In this document: positions 8,403 to 17,720 of the stretch, in pieces | Layout: each line of letters starts with the position of its first letter | How positions within the stretch are numbered: position 1 is the first letter of the stretch | Assembly: GCA_903924405.1 (NCBI GenBank) | Contig: CAIYBH010000110.1 | Location: 1-61,199, forward strand | DNA: 61,199 bases | Direction of reading: 5' to 3' | Source: an uncultured Planctomycetaceae bacterium | GTDB lineage: Bacteria > Planctomycetota > Planctomycetia > Planctomycetales > Planctomycetaceae | Translations under genes and position numbers: made by a program | Notes under the pieces: model-generated | Database searches by the model: none | What the model was told of the DNA's origin: nothing | What the model saw: only the letters and a program-made list of their open reading frames with translations

Positions 8403-10583
8403 CTACTTATTGGGGGTTACCTGAACATTATCAATAAAGAATTCCGCATCTGTCGCATTTCCAAACAGCCCGGGGCTGCCTTTCAGATTGGGAACATCAT
8501 CAGTGGCCTCGATCTGCCAGTCACTCGGCTCCTGTGATCCTCGCGGCCACACCTTGCCGCGCAGAGTCACCTTGTTGCCCTCTGTACGACTTTGAAACTT
8601 CATGCTGTACCACGTGTCTGCCTGCCACTCAAAATTCATGGTCTTTGCAAAACGCAGTTCCAGTCGGGCTGTCCATGAACGAATCTGTAACCGTTGTGCC
8701 CCCTGGAGATCGAGGGTGTAGCGTTGATTGATCAGCCCCATGTCCGGCAGGCGATCACCCTTCTTCGTGGCCTTGAAATCAGCCTGAATCGTATAGTCGT
8801 GCAGGTCGGTCCAACCCATCCATGCCTGACTGCGTGTGCCCTTGGGAATCGTGCTGATCTTGACCAGTCCCAGTTCACCGTCCAGAGGCGCTGGCTTGTG
8901 CCGGTAGTCTGCGCCAATCCAGATCGGCGGAACTTTCTCGGTGGCGAAGTCAAACTTCCATGGCAATTCCGGAATCACTCGCAGTCGCGATTTACCGGTC
9001 AATTCCCCGGAAGTGGCCGTGAGTGTTACACCACTGATGCCCTCTTTCGGGGCCACGTAGACCTGATCGCTGGCGACGGTGCCACCGCCCTCCACGGTGA
9101 TCTTTGCGGTTTTTACCGGCCCAACCAACTGCCCTGCTTTGTTGTAACCCAGGACCTGCAACGGCAACTTCTGGCCGGGTTTCAGCATCACTTCCGTGGG
9201 GCTGAGTACAAGCTGGGTCACCGTGCGATCGTTTGATTGCACCTCGCGACTGATGTTGGTTTTTCCAGGCTTCGTGACGGGGGCGTCCGCCTTGCCGATG
9301 CAGTACAGCGCCTCAATCGAAGGGAAGACCAACCGACCATTTGAAATTGCCGGCGAACCGAAGACCTCTTCTCCCTGAGCCAGCCGTGCTTCACTGACTG
9401 TTTCAACCCCCTTCTCGGTGGGTTTCAGCACATAGAATCGACCGGTGTTCTCAGCGATGTAGATTTTTCCATTTGCCACAATCGGGCTGCCGAACATGAT
9501 TCGCCCCAGCTTCTTCTGGGCCACCTGAGCACCGGTTTTGGCGTCCAGAACGACCAGCTGAGCACCGTCTTCCAGGAAATAAATCCGATCTTCCAGCTTC
9601 ACCAGCGAGCTTCGTCCCAATGCACGCTTCGGAATCTTCCACAGTAACTTGTCTTCCGTAATCTCGCCCTCGACATTGCCGTCGAAGGCAAAGACCGCTC
9701 CCAGAATCGTGGTGTCACTGGAGTTCTGCTCCGCATGCCCACCGTAAACGATGCCGTTTTCGTCAACCACCGGTGTGGAGTTGATTCCACGCGTGGATGC
9801 CTGATACTTCCAAATGGTCTTGCCAGTGCGAGGCTGAATGGCGTAGATCGCACCGTCAGCAGCGCTGAAAACCATCGCTGCCTGCCCGCGAAAAGTCGTA
9901 AACACCGGTGTCGTGTAGGTTGTGTCCTCAGGACGCACTCGAGTACTGATCAGCCATCGCGGGACGCCAGTCTTCTTATCGAGGGCAATCAGCCGATGTG
10001 CAGGAACGGCAGTTTCGCCCCAACCCGTCGTCACACCGCTGATGATCACAAGGTCCTCAAAGACTACCGGGAAATTGGTTCGCCCGCCGTAAGTGGACAA
10101 CATTCCGAACTCTTCGCTCATGGAATGTTCCCAGACGACTTTACCGGTTTTTCCGTCGAGGCACTGAAACACACAACCCAGCCCCAGAACGAAGACCGTG
10201 TCAGTCTGTGGGTCCGCAACAACACTTGACCAGCCGACACGCTCAGCAGGAGCATCTGAGAGGTAGATGTTGTGAACGCTTTCCCAGATCAATTCTCCGG
10301 TCTTCGCGTCCACGCAAACTGTCTTTTCACCTTCCTGAGTCGTCTCGGGGAACGCACGACAAACCACGTACACACGGTCATTCATGATGACCGGTGTCGC
10401 TCGCGAGGCAAATTCCTCTTTTCGCCACAAAAGGTTTTCCCCTTTCGGCGACCACTTCTCAGGGACATCCGTTTCGAACGAATGACCGTCGTTGTTCGGA
10501 CCACGCCAATGCGCCCAGTCCTCTGCAAATGCTGCCGTACTGAGCAACATTCCTCCAAGGATTACTGCCAGGTTATTTCTCAT
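8403..10583 (-). CDS. Secreted PQQ-like beta-propeller protein with C-terminal beta-sandwich
   Basis: A 726-aa protein. Signal peptide at residues 1-20 ends AAFAED. Residues about 25-440 form a PQQ/BamB-like propeller (DWAHWRGPNNDGHSF; CVDAKTGELIWE; FQCLDGKTGKVVWE; AFDGNVEG). A middle Ig-like segment (LSPTEVMLKPGQKLPLQV) is followed by a domain about 570-726 that resembles a laminin-G/concanavalin-like fold (YTIQADFKATKKGDRLPDMG, LFGNATDAEFFIDNVQV), so it is likely a carbohydrate- or ligand-binding secreted protein. Start at 10583 fits a run of G and GGGAG just upstream. First gene of a pair with the propeller gene at 6652-8313. Confidence 0.85.
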   Translation of the reverse strand: MRNNLAVILGGMLLSTAAFAEDWAHWRGPNNDGHSFETDVPEKWSPKGENLLWRKEEFASRATPVIMNDRVYVVCRAFPETTQEGEKTVCVDAKTGELIWESVHNIYLSDAPAERVGWSSVVADPQTDTVFVLGLGCVFQCLDGKTGKVVWEHSMSEEFGMLSTYGGRTNFPVVFEDLVIISGVTTGWGETAVPAHRLIALDKKTGVPRWLISTRVRPEDTTYTTPVFTTFRGQAAMVFSAADGAIYAIQPRTGKTIWKYQASTRGINSTPVVDENGIVYGGHAEQNSSDTTILGAVFAFDGNVEGEITEDKLLWKIPKRALGRSSLVKLEDRIYFLEDGAQLVVLDAKTGAQVAQKKLGRIMFGSPIVANGKIYIAENTGRFYVLKPTEKGVETVSEARLAQGEEVFGSPAISNGRLVFPSIEALYCIGKADAPVTKPGKTNISREVQSNDRTVTQLVLSPTEVMLKPGQKLPLQVLGYNKAGQLVGPVKTAKITVEGGGTVASDQVYVAPKEGISGVTLTATSGELTGKSRLRVIPELPWKFDFATEKVPPIWIGADYRHKPAPLDGELGLVKISTIPKGTRSQAWMGWTDLHDYTIQADFKATKKGDRLPDMGLINQRYTLDLQGAQRLQIRSWTARLELRFAKTMNFEWQADTWYSMKFQSRTEGNKVTLRGKVWPRGSQEPSDWQIEATDDVPNLKGSPGLFGNATDAEFFIDNVQVTPNK

Positions 10584-10804
10584 TGTCTTCACTCCCCCCT
10601 GAAACGCTGCTGGCAACGTCTCTGACAAATGCCTCCAAATACCAACGGGAGGCCATTAAAAAATATGTCGTTATTCATGGTATCCGAGAACACACCGCCG
10701 GGTCCACTCTTCACGACCGAGCTGACGGTTTTCGTTTGTTGCGAGTCCGTCGATGCACGATGGTCCGCACCCTTCAGGTGTCCGAGAAACGAGGCCATAT
10801 TCGT

Positions 10805-11296
10805 TCAACCAGTCAGCCAGTCACAACTTGAATCCTCGTGTGGTTCCCGAACTCGTTTCAGCAATTCTGTAAACGCCTGCAGCTCTGCCACCGACAGATG
10901 CCCCAGCTGCTGCTGATGCATCCGCCTGACATCATCTGCCATGCGATCGAGCAGCGCCAGCCCTTCCGAGGTGATCGCAATCTCCACCACTCGACGATTC
11001 TCGCTGCGTCGAGCTCGAATAACCAGCTGACGCTGTTCCAGACGGTCCAGCATCCGCGTGGTGTCCGGACCGCGGGAAATCAAACGTTTTCCGAGTGCCA
11101 GAGTCTGCATTGAGCCTGGAAATACTGAACGGAGCAGTCGCAGGGCATTATACTGTTGAGCCGACAACTGGTAACCACCGAAGACCTGCTCTTCCAGCGC
11201 TTTCAGACAATCGTAGGTCCGCCAGAGGTTGAGGAAGGCCTCCTGCTCCGGCGAATCAAACCGACGTGTTGTTTTGGCGCGCAATGATGAAGTCAT
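10805..11296 (-). CDS. MarR-family transcriptional regulator
   Basis: A roughly 163-aa winged-helix protein. Residues from YQLSAQQYNALRLLRS through LALGKRLISRGPDTTRMLDR to the wing RRSENRRVVEIAITSEG match the MarR pattern (helix-turn-helix then beta wing with the usual D/N-R-R). MarR proteins bind palindromes as dimers and usually repress their own operon; here an ATTGTC-AA-GACAAT palindrome lies 27 nt upstream of the start. No clear Shine-Dalgarno sequence separates ATG 11296 from an upstream GTG at 11311. It sits between propeller genes on the same strand, so these are candidate targets, but that is inference. Confidence 0.88.
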   Translation of the reverse strand: MTSSLRAKTTRRFDSPEQEAFLNLWRTYDCLKALEEQVFGGYQLSAQQYNALRLLRSVFPGSMQTLALGKRLISRGPDTTRMLDRLEQRQLVIRARRSENRRVVEIAITSEGLALLDRMADDVRRMHQQQLGHLSVAELQAFTELLKRVREPHEDSSCDWLTG

Positions 11297-11323
11297 CGAA
11301 ACAGCATCCACGTTTCGACGAAT

Positions 11324-11337
11324 ATTGTCAAGACAAT
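11324..11337. promoter_or_regulatory. Candidate MarR operator palindrome
   Basis: ATTGTC-AA-GACAAT is a perfect 6+2+6 inverted repeat, directly upstream of the marR-type gene and downstream of the previous gene's terminator. Size and symmetry fit known MarR-family sites. It would overlap the regulator's promoter or leader, consistent with autorepression. Confidence 0.5.
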
Positions 11338-11428
11338 GAATGCTTTCGCGAAGCTGGAGGCAGCAGATTCCAGGGAGGCAATGCCTTCCCCTGCAGAATT
11401 TGATCGATTCATCCCCCGGGGTGACCGT

Positions 11429-11458
11429 AAAAAAACGACAGGCCCGTTCGGCCTGTCG
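11429..11458 (-). terminator. Rho-independent terminator
   Basis: Stem CGACAGGCC / GGCCTGTCG (11436-11444 and 11450-11458) with loop CGTTC; read on the minus strand it is followed by seven T (A-run 11429-11435). It lies directly after the propeller gene at 11486-12874. Confidence 0.92.
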
Positions 11459-11485
11459 CTGGTGTTCTGCAGCAAATTGGCGGTT

Positions 11486-12874
11486 TCATTTCCCCGAGAC
11501 ACAGTACAGGTAACGGTTGGATCGAAAAAAGATCTGGCCGCTGCTGATGGCCGGTGTCGCACTGAAATCTTCCGATTCTGCCGTCAACCGGTTCGTGGAC
11601 AGCTTCTCCAGCTTGTCTCCGGGCTTCAACACATGAATGTCACCACCCCGAGCGACGTAGTAAATCTTGCCGTCCCCCAATACTGGTGACGCATAGTCAG
11701 AGCCGCCTCGACCACCACCAAATCCACCCCGGCCACGACCACCTCCCGGCGATTGCCCGTTGCTGCCAGGTGCTCCTCCGCCGGCTGTATCACCGCCACC
11801 CTGCAGTCGTGCCTGATAAACCTCACGCCCATCTTCGGCGTTAACGCACTTCACTGTCCCCCCGGAGATCAGGTATAAACGTCCTTCGTACAGGAGCGGA
11901 GTTGAAAAGCGATTGCTGTCATTTCCTGTCCAGGCAATGTTGCTGGCTGTGACGTCTCCCTTTCCGCCCGCACGAATCGCGATGGAACCGCCGCCCCGCC
12001 CCTCGACGGCGTAAATCATCGCGCCGTCAATCAGCACGCTGGAGTTAAACTGGTCGGTTTCCATGGCACTGCAGTACCAACGCAGTTTACCCGTCTCAGG
12101 ATTCAGCCCCCAGATTTCATACGGCGCCCCCAACACCACGTCCGTTCGCTTTTCGTCAATCACACTCAGGGCCGGTGTGCCCCAGACGTTGCCCAATCCG
12201 TCGCCTTCTGCTTTCCACAATTCTCGCCCTGTCGCCGCTTCAAGTCCGATCACGGCACGCGCTTCTGCACCTGCCGGGACAATCAACACGCCGCCCGCCA
12301 GAATCGGACTGGAGGAGGATCCCCACGCTCGATCATCGGAACCCTTGCCCACTTCCTGATGCCAGATCTGCTTCCCTTCCAGATCCCAGGCGTACACTCC
12401 GGATTTCCCGAAAAATCCAAACACATGTGTGCCATCCGAGACCGGTGTGTGCGACGAATAACCGTGTTCCGGAACACCCATGCCAGAGTACTCGTCTTCC
12501 GGAAGCACCGCGTCGACCGTTTGCTCCCACAACACCTTCCCGTCTGCCCGGTTGATGCAGACCATGTGTCGCTTCAACGCACTCATCTCGCCCGGTGACT
12601 GACGGTCCAGACCATATCCTGAGTAACAGGTGACAAACACCCGGTCACCCACGACGATCGGACATGACACGCCCGCGCCCGGCAGCGGCGTTTTCCACTG
12701 CAGGTTTTCATTTTCTCCAAAGCTGCTCGGTAATGGCTCCTGATCGGGGCTGATGCCCGTTCCGTTCGGCCCGCGAAATCGCAGCCAGTCGGAGCCCTGA
12801 GTGACGCTGGCGGCCAGTTGTATCGCCAGTCCGCTGCACACAATCCACTGCCAGATGGTTCGCTTGAATATCAT
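11486..12874 (-). CDS. Secreted PQQ-binding-like beta-propeller protein with Gly-rich loop
   Basis: A 462-aa protein with a signal peptide (about 1-27) and PQQ/BamB-like blades (WLRFRGPNGTGIS; CINRADGKVLWEQ; GLEAATGRELWK; CVNAEDGREVYQ). A Gly/Arg-rich, low-complexity insert at about residues 370-400 (GGGRGRGGFGGGRGG) interrupts a loop between blades. It carries its own terminator just downstream. AGGGAG about 9 nt upstream supports the start. It is the third of three propeller paralogues in this region; the role of the family in planctomycetes is not established. Confidence 0.85.
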   Translation of the reverse strand: MIFKRTIWQWIVCSGLAIQLAASVTQGSDWLRFRGPNGTGISPDQEPLPSSFGENENLQWKTPLPGAGVSCPIVVGDRVFVTCYSGYGLDRQSPGEMSALKRHMVCINRADGKVLWEQTVDAVLPEDEYSGMGVPEHGYSSHTPVSDGTHVFGFFGKSGVYAWDLEGKQIWHQEVGKGSDDRAWGSSSSPILAGGVLIVPAGAEARAVIGLEAATGRELWKAEGDGLGNVWGTPALSVIDEKRTDVVLGAPYEIWGLNPETGKLRWYCSAMETDQFNSSVLIDGAMIYAVEGRGGGSIAIRAGGKGDVTASNIAWTGNDSNRFSTPLLYEGRLYLISGGTVKCVNAEDGREVYQARLQGGGDTAGGGAPGSNGQSPGGGRGRGGFGGGRGGSDYASPVLGDGKIYYVARGGDIHVLKPGDKLEKLSTNRLTAESEDFSATPAISSGQIFFRSNRYLYCVSGK

Positions 12875-13018
12875 CGCTGTTCGCTCCCTGAATCCTGCTT
12901 TGGTTGACCACGTTACCGAGCGATCACGAGGTCGCTCTCAGATGCGGCTGTGATTGTTCTCATACTGAGCAGCTTCCCGTTTTTCAGGTGGCCGCGCAGA
13001 ACACGTTGTGAATTTCCG

Positions 13019-13741
13019 TCAGCCCCGGCGACGGTCCGGTTTTGAAATCCCCCCACGCACAGTTCCGTCATCGTCCTCAGGAGTGACACCCAGAACGATT
13101 TCAAAGTGCGCCGTCAATTCGCCCAGTTTTGAGCCTTCCAGTGGTTTGAAGGGGACCAAAACACGCTCCCGCACTTTGGGGTCCCGCAGTCCTCGAAGCA
13201 CCCCGTCCTGATCGTTGTCCGGATCTCCGGCAATCAGCATCTGGGTCGTCAGCAGGCGTTGGCCATTCCGACTGACCGCCACGTGAATGTGCGGAGCCCG
13301 GTACGTACTGCCTGCCTGATACCGAACGGGCTTAATCGTCCGGAAGAAATATTCACCGTTCGCGTTCGTCAGAAAACGACCGTAACCCTGGAAGTTGCTA
13401 TCCACACCCTTTTCAACTCGGCCATTCGTGTGCAGGTAAGACCCAAGATGATCAACCTGCCAGATCTCCACAAATGCATTGCGCATCGGTTCGCCCGCTG
13501 CACTCAGAACACGGCCACTCAGGTAGGTGATCTCCCCGACGGCGGGGGTCAGCGAATCGTTCAGGATCAGCAGGTCGTTGTCTGTGTCCAGGGGTAACTT
13601 GTCGGGGTAGAACGGCCCCTCCGTCATCGGCGGGGTGGCTAACTCTTCCGCAAACAGTCCAGGAACTGAATACAGGCATCCCGCGACTGCGGCCGCACGC
13701 AGCAACTCTCGCCGCTCAGTTTTCCCTCTACGCGTTGACAT
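13019..13741 (-). CDS. Exported intradiol ring-cleavage dioxygenase
   Basis: The 240-aa protein has an N-terminal twin-arginine-like signal (TERRELLRAAAVAG) and one intradiol dioxygenase domain of the protocatechuate 3,4-dioxygenase superfamily. The four Fe(III) ligands are visible: Y102 (DHLGSYLH), Y141 (IKPVRY), H151 and H153 (APHIHVAV). The family opens catecholic rings between the hydroxyls using O2. The export signal differs from cytoplasmic PcaGH, and no beta-ketoadipate genes are nearby, so the substrate may be an extracellular aromatic such as a lignin- or algae-derived catechol (inference). Confidence 0.87.
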   Translation of the reverse strand: MSTRRGKTERRELLRAAAVAGCLYSVPGLFAEELATPPMTEGPFYPDKLPLDTDNDLLILNDSLTPAVGEITYLSGRVLSAAGEPMRNAFVEIWQVDHLGSYLHTNGRVEKGVDSNFQGYGRFLTNANGEYFFRTIKPVRYQAGSTYRAPHIHVAVSRNGQRLLTTQMLIAGDPDNDQDGVLRGLRDPKVRERVLVPFKPLEGSKLGELTAHFEIVLGVTPEDDDGTVRGGISKPDRRRG

Positions 13742-14430
13742 CCTGTTTCGTCTCCTGCTGAACCAACCGCCTTACTCACTTTGTCGCGTTGCCCGCCGGA
13801 CGCATACACAACCGACGAGAAAACCTTTCAGACACGCCCAAGCGAGAAACCGAAATGACGTACAAAAGTGCCGAGGAAACTGCGATAAATCCCGGAATCC
13901 GCGGAAAACAGCACACCGCGAGCCTGATTTCCCTGGACTTGCCCAGTGCATTTCAACACCAGTCCGGTGAGCGTCGCTGCTGACAATCTGCAGTGACCCG
14001 TCTGAAGCGACTGCGTTCCGCCGCAGCGTGTCACTGAGGCCGGCTGGTTTGTCTGAGTCAATCGCCCACCAGTCCCGCCTGTCAACCAACCTGATCTGCC
14101 CGGATAAGTCAGAGGAACACTTAGAGCCGGAAAACTCCCCGCAGATTTGCTACCTATGCCCCCGTGATCAGAGCAGAAAACATCGCCGCAGGAAGGCTCG
14201 CAGCACTCGCGAAATATCGCGATTCACGCAGCCGGAGGCAAGCGCCGGAAGTCTGAGTGGCTTGAAAACGAAGGTCTTCGTAGATGGGGTGTCCCTCGCA
14301 TCTTATCGCTTCAAGGCTTAATCTGCGGAGCAGGGAGAGCCACCATGATGGTCGCCGCAGCACGAAGCTCAGGCTGGCATTCAGTGTTGGGTTGAGTGAC
14401 GCCATCTGCAGAGAGTCGTCCATTGAACAC
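13742..14430. other. 689-bp intergenic region, no feature recognised
   Basis: Short overlapping frames on both strands show no homology I recognise, no signal sequence and no Shine-Dalgarno-linked start. It separates the dioxygenase start from the sulfatase stop. Confidence 0.5.
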
Positions 14431-15831
14431 TCACCTGCCGGCGGACGCTGGATAGTCGACCCCGGTCAGACTTCGCTTCACCGATCGCTTCCAGTCCAGC
14501 AACTCTGCACTCATCTTTGCCACTCGCTCCGGCTCAGAAGCGGCCAGATTCGTCGTTTCCCGAGGATCCGACTGCACATCAAACAGCATCACTGCTTCCA
14601 CTGCCCCGGTGTCGGCCTGCTGCTTCTTTCCGTTGCCGGATCGAGGATTCGTGTGCAGCTTCCACGGCCAGTCCAATAATGCCGCATGCGAATCCTCGGT
14701 GTTGATCATTCCGACAAAAGGAATCGCTTTCCCCCGCGTGTCCATCCGCCCCTCCAGCAGCGGCAACAGACTGACTCCATCCAGTGGCTCAATCTGACTC
14801 TTCGCTGCCGCCCCCGTTGCTGCCAGGATCGTGGGATACAGATCCAGCGTGGAACACGGCAGGTCAACCACTGCCGGACTGCGAATTCGCGACGGCCACT
14901 CAATCAGTCCAGGCACCCGCAGTCCACCTTCCCAGAGAGTTCCCTTGGAACCCCGCAGATTCCCGGTCGAACGCGGCCCCGCCGCACCTCCGTTGTCACT
15001 GCAGTAGCAGAGCAAAGTATTTTCAGCGGCGTTCAGTTCACGCAGAGCCGACCGTAGTTGACCCACGTTGCGGTCAATCCCGGTAATCTCGCCGTAATAG
15101 TTCTGCAGGTCGTCCGGCAAATCGGCATACAGCTGCCGATCCGCGGGCAGTGCCTGATGCGGCACGTGCGGATTTCCAAACCAGATCACCGCCAGAAACG
15201 GCTTGCCCGCTTCCACCTGCCGACGAATGAACTTCAACGCCTCGCCCATCGTCACGTCAGAACCATCTCCCTGAAACTTCTCAGGCACACCATTGCGGCC
15301 CAGCACCGGATCCAGATCAAAGAAGTTGTCTGCTGAAACCCACTCGTCAAATCCCAGTTTCCCAGGAGACAGCGGATCCTCGGCGAGAATGGCTCGTCCC
15401 GGCGGCGTTTTCGTGTTGCGATCCCCGTTTTTTCCGTTCAGGTGCCACTTGCCGAAATGTCCGGTCGCGTATCCGGCCCCCTGCAGCACCTGAGCCACTG
15501 TCAGCTCCTCCGCCCGAATCGGACGCCCCGGGGCAAACGTCCCCATCCGATGTGGGTGCCGCCCCGTCATGATACTGGCCCGCGTCGGCGAACAGTTGAA
15601 GTGCGCCGTGTAAAATCGATCCAGCCTCAGCCCTGCCGCCGCCATCGCATCAAGGTGCGGAGTCTTCAGCTGCGGATGCCCGTTGTAACCGGTATCGCCC
15701 CAGCCCTGATCATCCGCCATCACCAGCACCACATTCGGAGGCTGTGCTGCCGTCCCCGCAACAGTTTGCGGCTGTGACACCACCCCTGCACAAAGCCCAG
15801 CCAGCAAACCACAAATCTTCAATGTCGACAT
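14431..15831 (-). CDS. Secreted type I sulfatase
   Basis: A 466-aa protein with a signal peptide (about 1-26) and alkaline-phosphatase-fold sulfatase motifs: metal-binding D40/D41 in VMADDQGWGD, and the formylglycine site C80-S-P-T-R inside FNCSPTRASIMTGR. The cysteine version requires a formylglycine-generating enzyme encoded elsewhere. Such enzymes desulfate algal or animal polysaccharides and are strongly expanded in marine planctomycetes. The start at 15831 gives a clean signal peptide; an in-frame start at 15888 would overlap the upstream kinase stop region. It lies 19 nt after the kinase gene, probably in one operon. Confidence 0.9.
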   Translation of the reverse strand: MSTLKICGLLAGLCAGVVSQPQTVAGTAAQPPNVVLVMADDQGWGDTGYNGHPQLKTPHLDAMAAAGLRLDRFYTAHFNCSPTRASIMTGRHPHRMGTFAPGRPIRAEELTVAQVLQGAGYATGHFGKWHLNGKNGDRNTKTPPGRAILAEDPLSPGKLGFDEWVSADNFFDLDPVLGRNGVPEKFQGDGSDVTMGEALKFIRRQVEAGKPFLAVIWFGNPHVPHQALPADRQLYADLPDDLQNYYGEITGIDRNVGQLRSALRELNAAENTLLCYCSDNGGAAGPRSTGNLRGSKGTLWEGGLRVPGLIEWPSRIRSPAVVDLPCSTLDLYPTILAATGAAAKSQIEPLDGVSLLPLLEGRMDTRGKAIPFVGMINTEDSHAALLDWPWKLHTNPRSGNGKKQQADTGAVEAVMLFDVQSDPRETTNLAASEPERVAKMSAELLDWKRSVKRSLTGVDYPASAGR

Positions 15832-15850
15832 TACGCTGTCCCCCCCGAAT

Positions 15851-16525
15851 TCATCCCGGCAGACGCAGATCGGCCACACCACTGCCACTCAGCACATGCT
15901 CGATATTCAACAGATCATTACCCGCCAGCCACTGCTCCGCAAACTCAGAACTATGACCGTGAGACAGGATTCTCTGCCGTAACCTCCGCTTCAACTCCTC
16001 TGTCGGCACCTCCAGAAACACCCGATAATCAAACAACTCGTACAGCCGACACCACGGTTGCTCACGCAACAACAGATAATTACCTTCAACCAGCACAATT
16101 CGCGCCCCGGCGTCAACGATGGCAGCACCCGCCCGCGAAAACTCGTGATCCCGATCGAACACCGGGATCGCGATCTCCGACTCTCGCTGCCGAATGCGTT
16201 TCAGCAAGACCTCAAACCCCGCGCAGTCAAACGTAAACGCGGCGCCCTTCCGAGAACGATGTCCCCGCTGGTTCAGAACCACATCGTCAAAATGAAATCC
16301 ATCCATCGGCACGACAATGGCGCGTTCACCCCGCGCAGCAAAGAGTTGCACCAGAGCCGCGGAAATGGTCGACTTGCCAGCCCCCGGAGCACCGGCAATC
16401 GCCACCATCAATCGCTCCCGCTCTCCGGCCGCCCGCAGCAGGTGCTCGGCCAGTCCAGCAGCCAGTGCCGCCACCGCAGCCTCAGCACTGGCGCTGTCTG
16501 TCTGCAACGTTCCATCACCTGACAT
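15851..16525 (-). CDS. P-loop nucleoside/sugar kinase-like protein (uridine kinase/YggC type)
   Basis: A 224-aa cytoplasmic protein with Walker A GAPGAGKST near residue 45, followed by the PMDGFHFDD motif and VLVEGNYLLL, which are typical of the phosphoribulokinase/uridine kinase/PanK-like kinase family that includes YggC and FrcK. The C-terminus (NDLLNIEHVLSGSG) carries the usual final N-D pair. Substrate is unknown; sugar or nucleoside phosphorylation is likely. ATG 16525 is chosen because the longer frame to 16726 has no family similarity. It precedes the sulfatase closely, so it could phosphorylate a released sugar (inference). Confidence 0.8.
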   Translation of the reverse strand: MSGDGTLQTDSASAEAAVAALAAGLAEHLLRAAGERERLMVAIAGAPGAGKSTISAALVQLFAARGERAIVVPMDGFHFDDVVLNQRGHRSRKGAAFTFDCAGFEVLLKRIRQRESEIAIPVFDRDHEFSRAGAAIVDAGARIVLVEGNYLLLREQPWCRLYELFDYRVFLEVPTEELKRRLRQRILSHGHSSEFAEQWLAGNDLLNIEHVLSGSGVADLRLPG

Positions 16526-17209
16526 CACGGTTGCTCCACTGGAATCGCATCCCGATTGCTCCGCGCCGAAGATCACTGGAAACAGAGTCCGGCTGATGCG
16601 GGTGGTCTCTTCAGTTTGTCGACGGTTTGGCTCGGCCTGAATTCTCCACTCCTCAGCACTGAATGGCAATCGCCGCACCATGGCCAGGCGTATTTCCGAC
16701 GCTCTCCGCCACCAATGCCATCGCACTGACTCCGATGGAAGAAAACATACCGTGGAAAAGTAGCGACCGAAAAACAGTCCGATCCTGTGTTTTCCCCCGG
16801 TTGTGTGGTCTTAACGCTCTGCTGAATCGTTGGAGGCAGGAAGGCTTTCACAGAACGGAGACGGTGACGAGCGCTGTCCGCGATATCCACGTCACACCTG
16901 ACTGGGCGTCGAGTTATCGGTTTGCTCCGATCCGGGCGCCGTCTGGGGCGAGCGAGGATGTGCTTCAGGCCCTGAGTTCATAATGCCGCTGAACCTTCGC
17001 TCCATGCCGCGAGCCCACGCTACCAATCGCCCTTACCCGCGCGACAGACGTCGTCGTGGAATCCGGTGCCACGCCCTGTCAAAGAACAAGAGCGTGGTCG
17101 CGCGGCAGTTCATCAAACGCTGACGGATGCCAACTCGTGATTGGCCTTCATGGAGTGAGGCTGCTCATTCCGGAATGGCCGCGCACCGTCGGGATCACAC
17201 GTCGGCCGA
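16526..17209. other. 684-bp intergenic region, no feature recognised
   Basis: No recognisable gene or RNA. A 10-bp palindrome GTCGGCCGAC (17201-17210) abuts the stop codon of the VOC gene but has no T-run. Confidence 0.5.
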
Positions 17210-17524
17210 CTAGCCGAGACTTGTAGGGTCCATGAGTTCGACCGCGTTGCCGGATACGTCACTGATGTAGACCGAACGCGTCCCGTCGCGGTGAGGTTTC
17301 AATCCCGGATGCGTTGTGGCCTTCGCAGAGACAAAGGCAATGTGCGGAGGATGATGTCCGGGCAGCACAAGGGCCAGATGCAGGTTGGCAAATTTCAAAA
17401 AGGCCCACGTGGCGTCCTGGTAGGCAATCTCACAGCGAAACTCCGCCCGATACCAGTCCACGGATTCGGCAATGTCCCGAACTTCAATTGCCACGTGATG
17501 CATCGAATCCAATTGCTCAGCCAT
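17210..17524 (-). CDS. VOC-superfamily (glyoxalase/dioxygenase-fold) protein
   Basis: This 104-aa protein has a single vicinal-oxygen-chelate half-module: HHVAIEVRDIAESVDWYR at the N-terminus with a metal-ligand-type His, and VYISDVSGNAVELMDP at the C-terminus with the conserved Glu. Two such modules build the active site, so it probably works as a homodimer. Reaction unknown; glyoxalase, antibiotic-binding and dioxygenase activities occur in the superfamily. AGGGAGAA upstream supports ATG 17524 over longer frames. Confidence 0.8.
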   Translation of the reverse strand: MAEQLDSMHHVAIEVRDIAESVDWYRAEFRCEIAYQDATWAFLKFANLHLALVLPGHHPPHIAFVSAKATTHPGLKPHRDGTRSVYISDVSGNAVELMDPTSLG

Positions 17525-17720
17525 CTGCTTCTCCCTGTGTTCCTGATTGCTTTTACCCTGCGTGATTCCAGTACATCCAGTGGACATCATCGATGACCGC
17601 AGGCTACGTGCCCGGCTCACGGTGAATCATAGACCGTTTCACGAACATGATCGAATGTTTTCTGAACGCCGCTGGTGCCCGCTTGAATCTAAGGCCACCG
17701 TTAAGCTTCCCTGGCCACGC

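Noticed and set aside
16663..16983. 106-codon plus-strand frame as a gene
   Set aside because: No recognisable domain, no clear ribosome binding site, overlapped by another frame of similar length.
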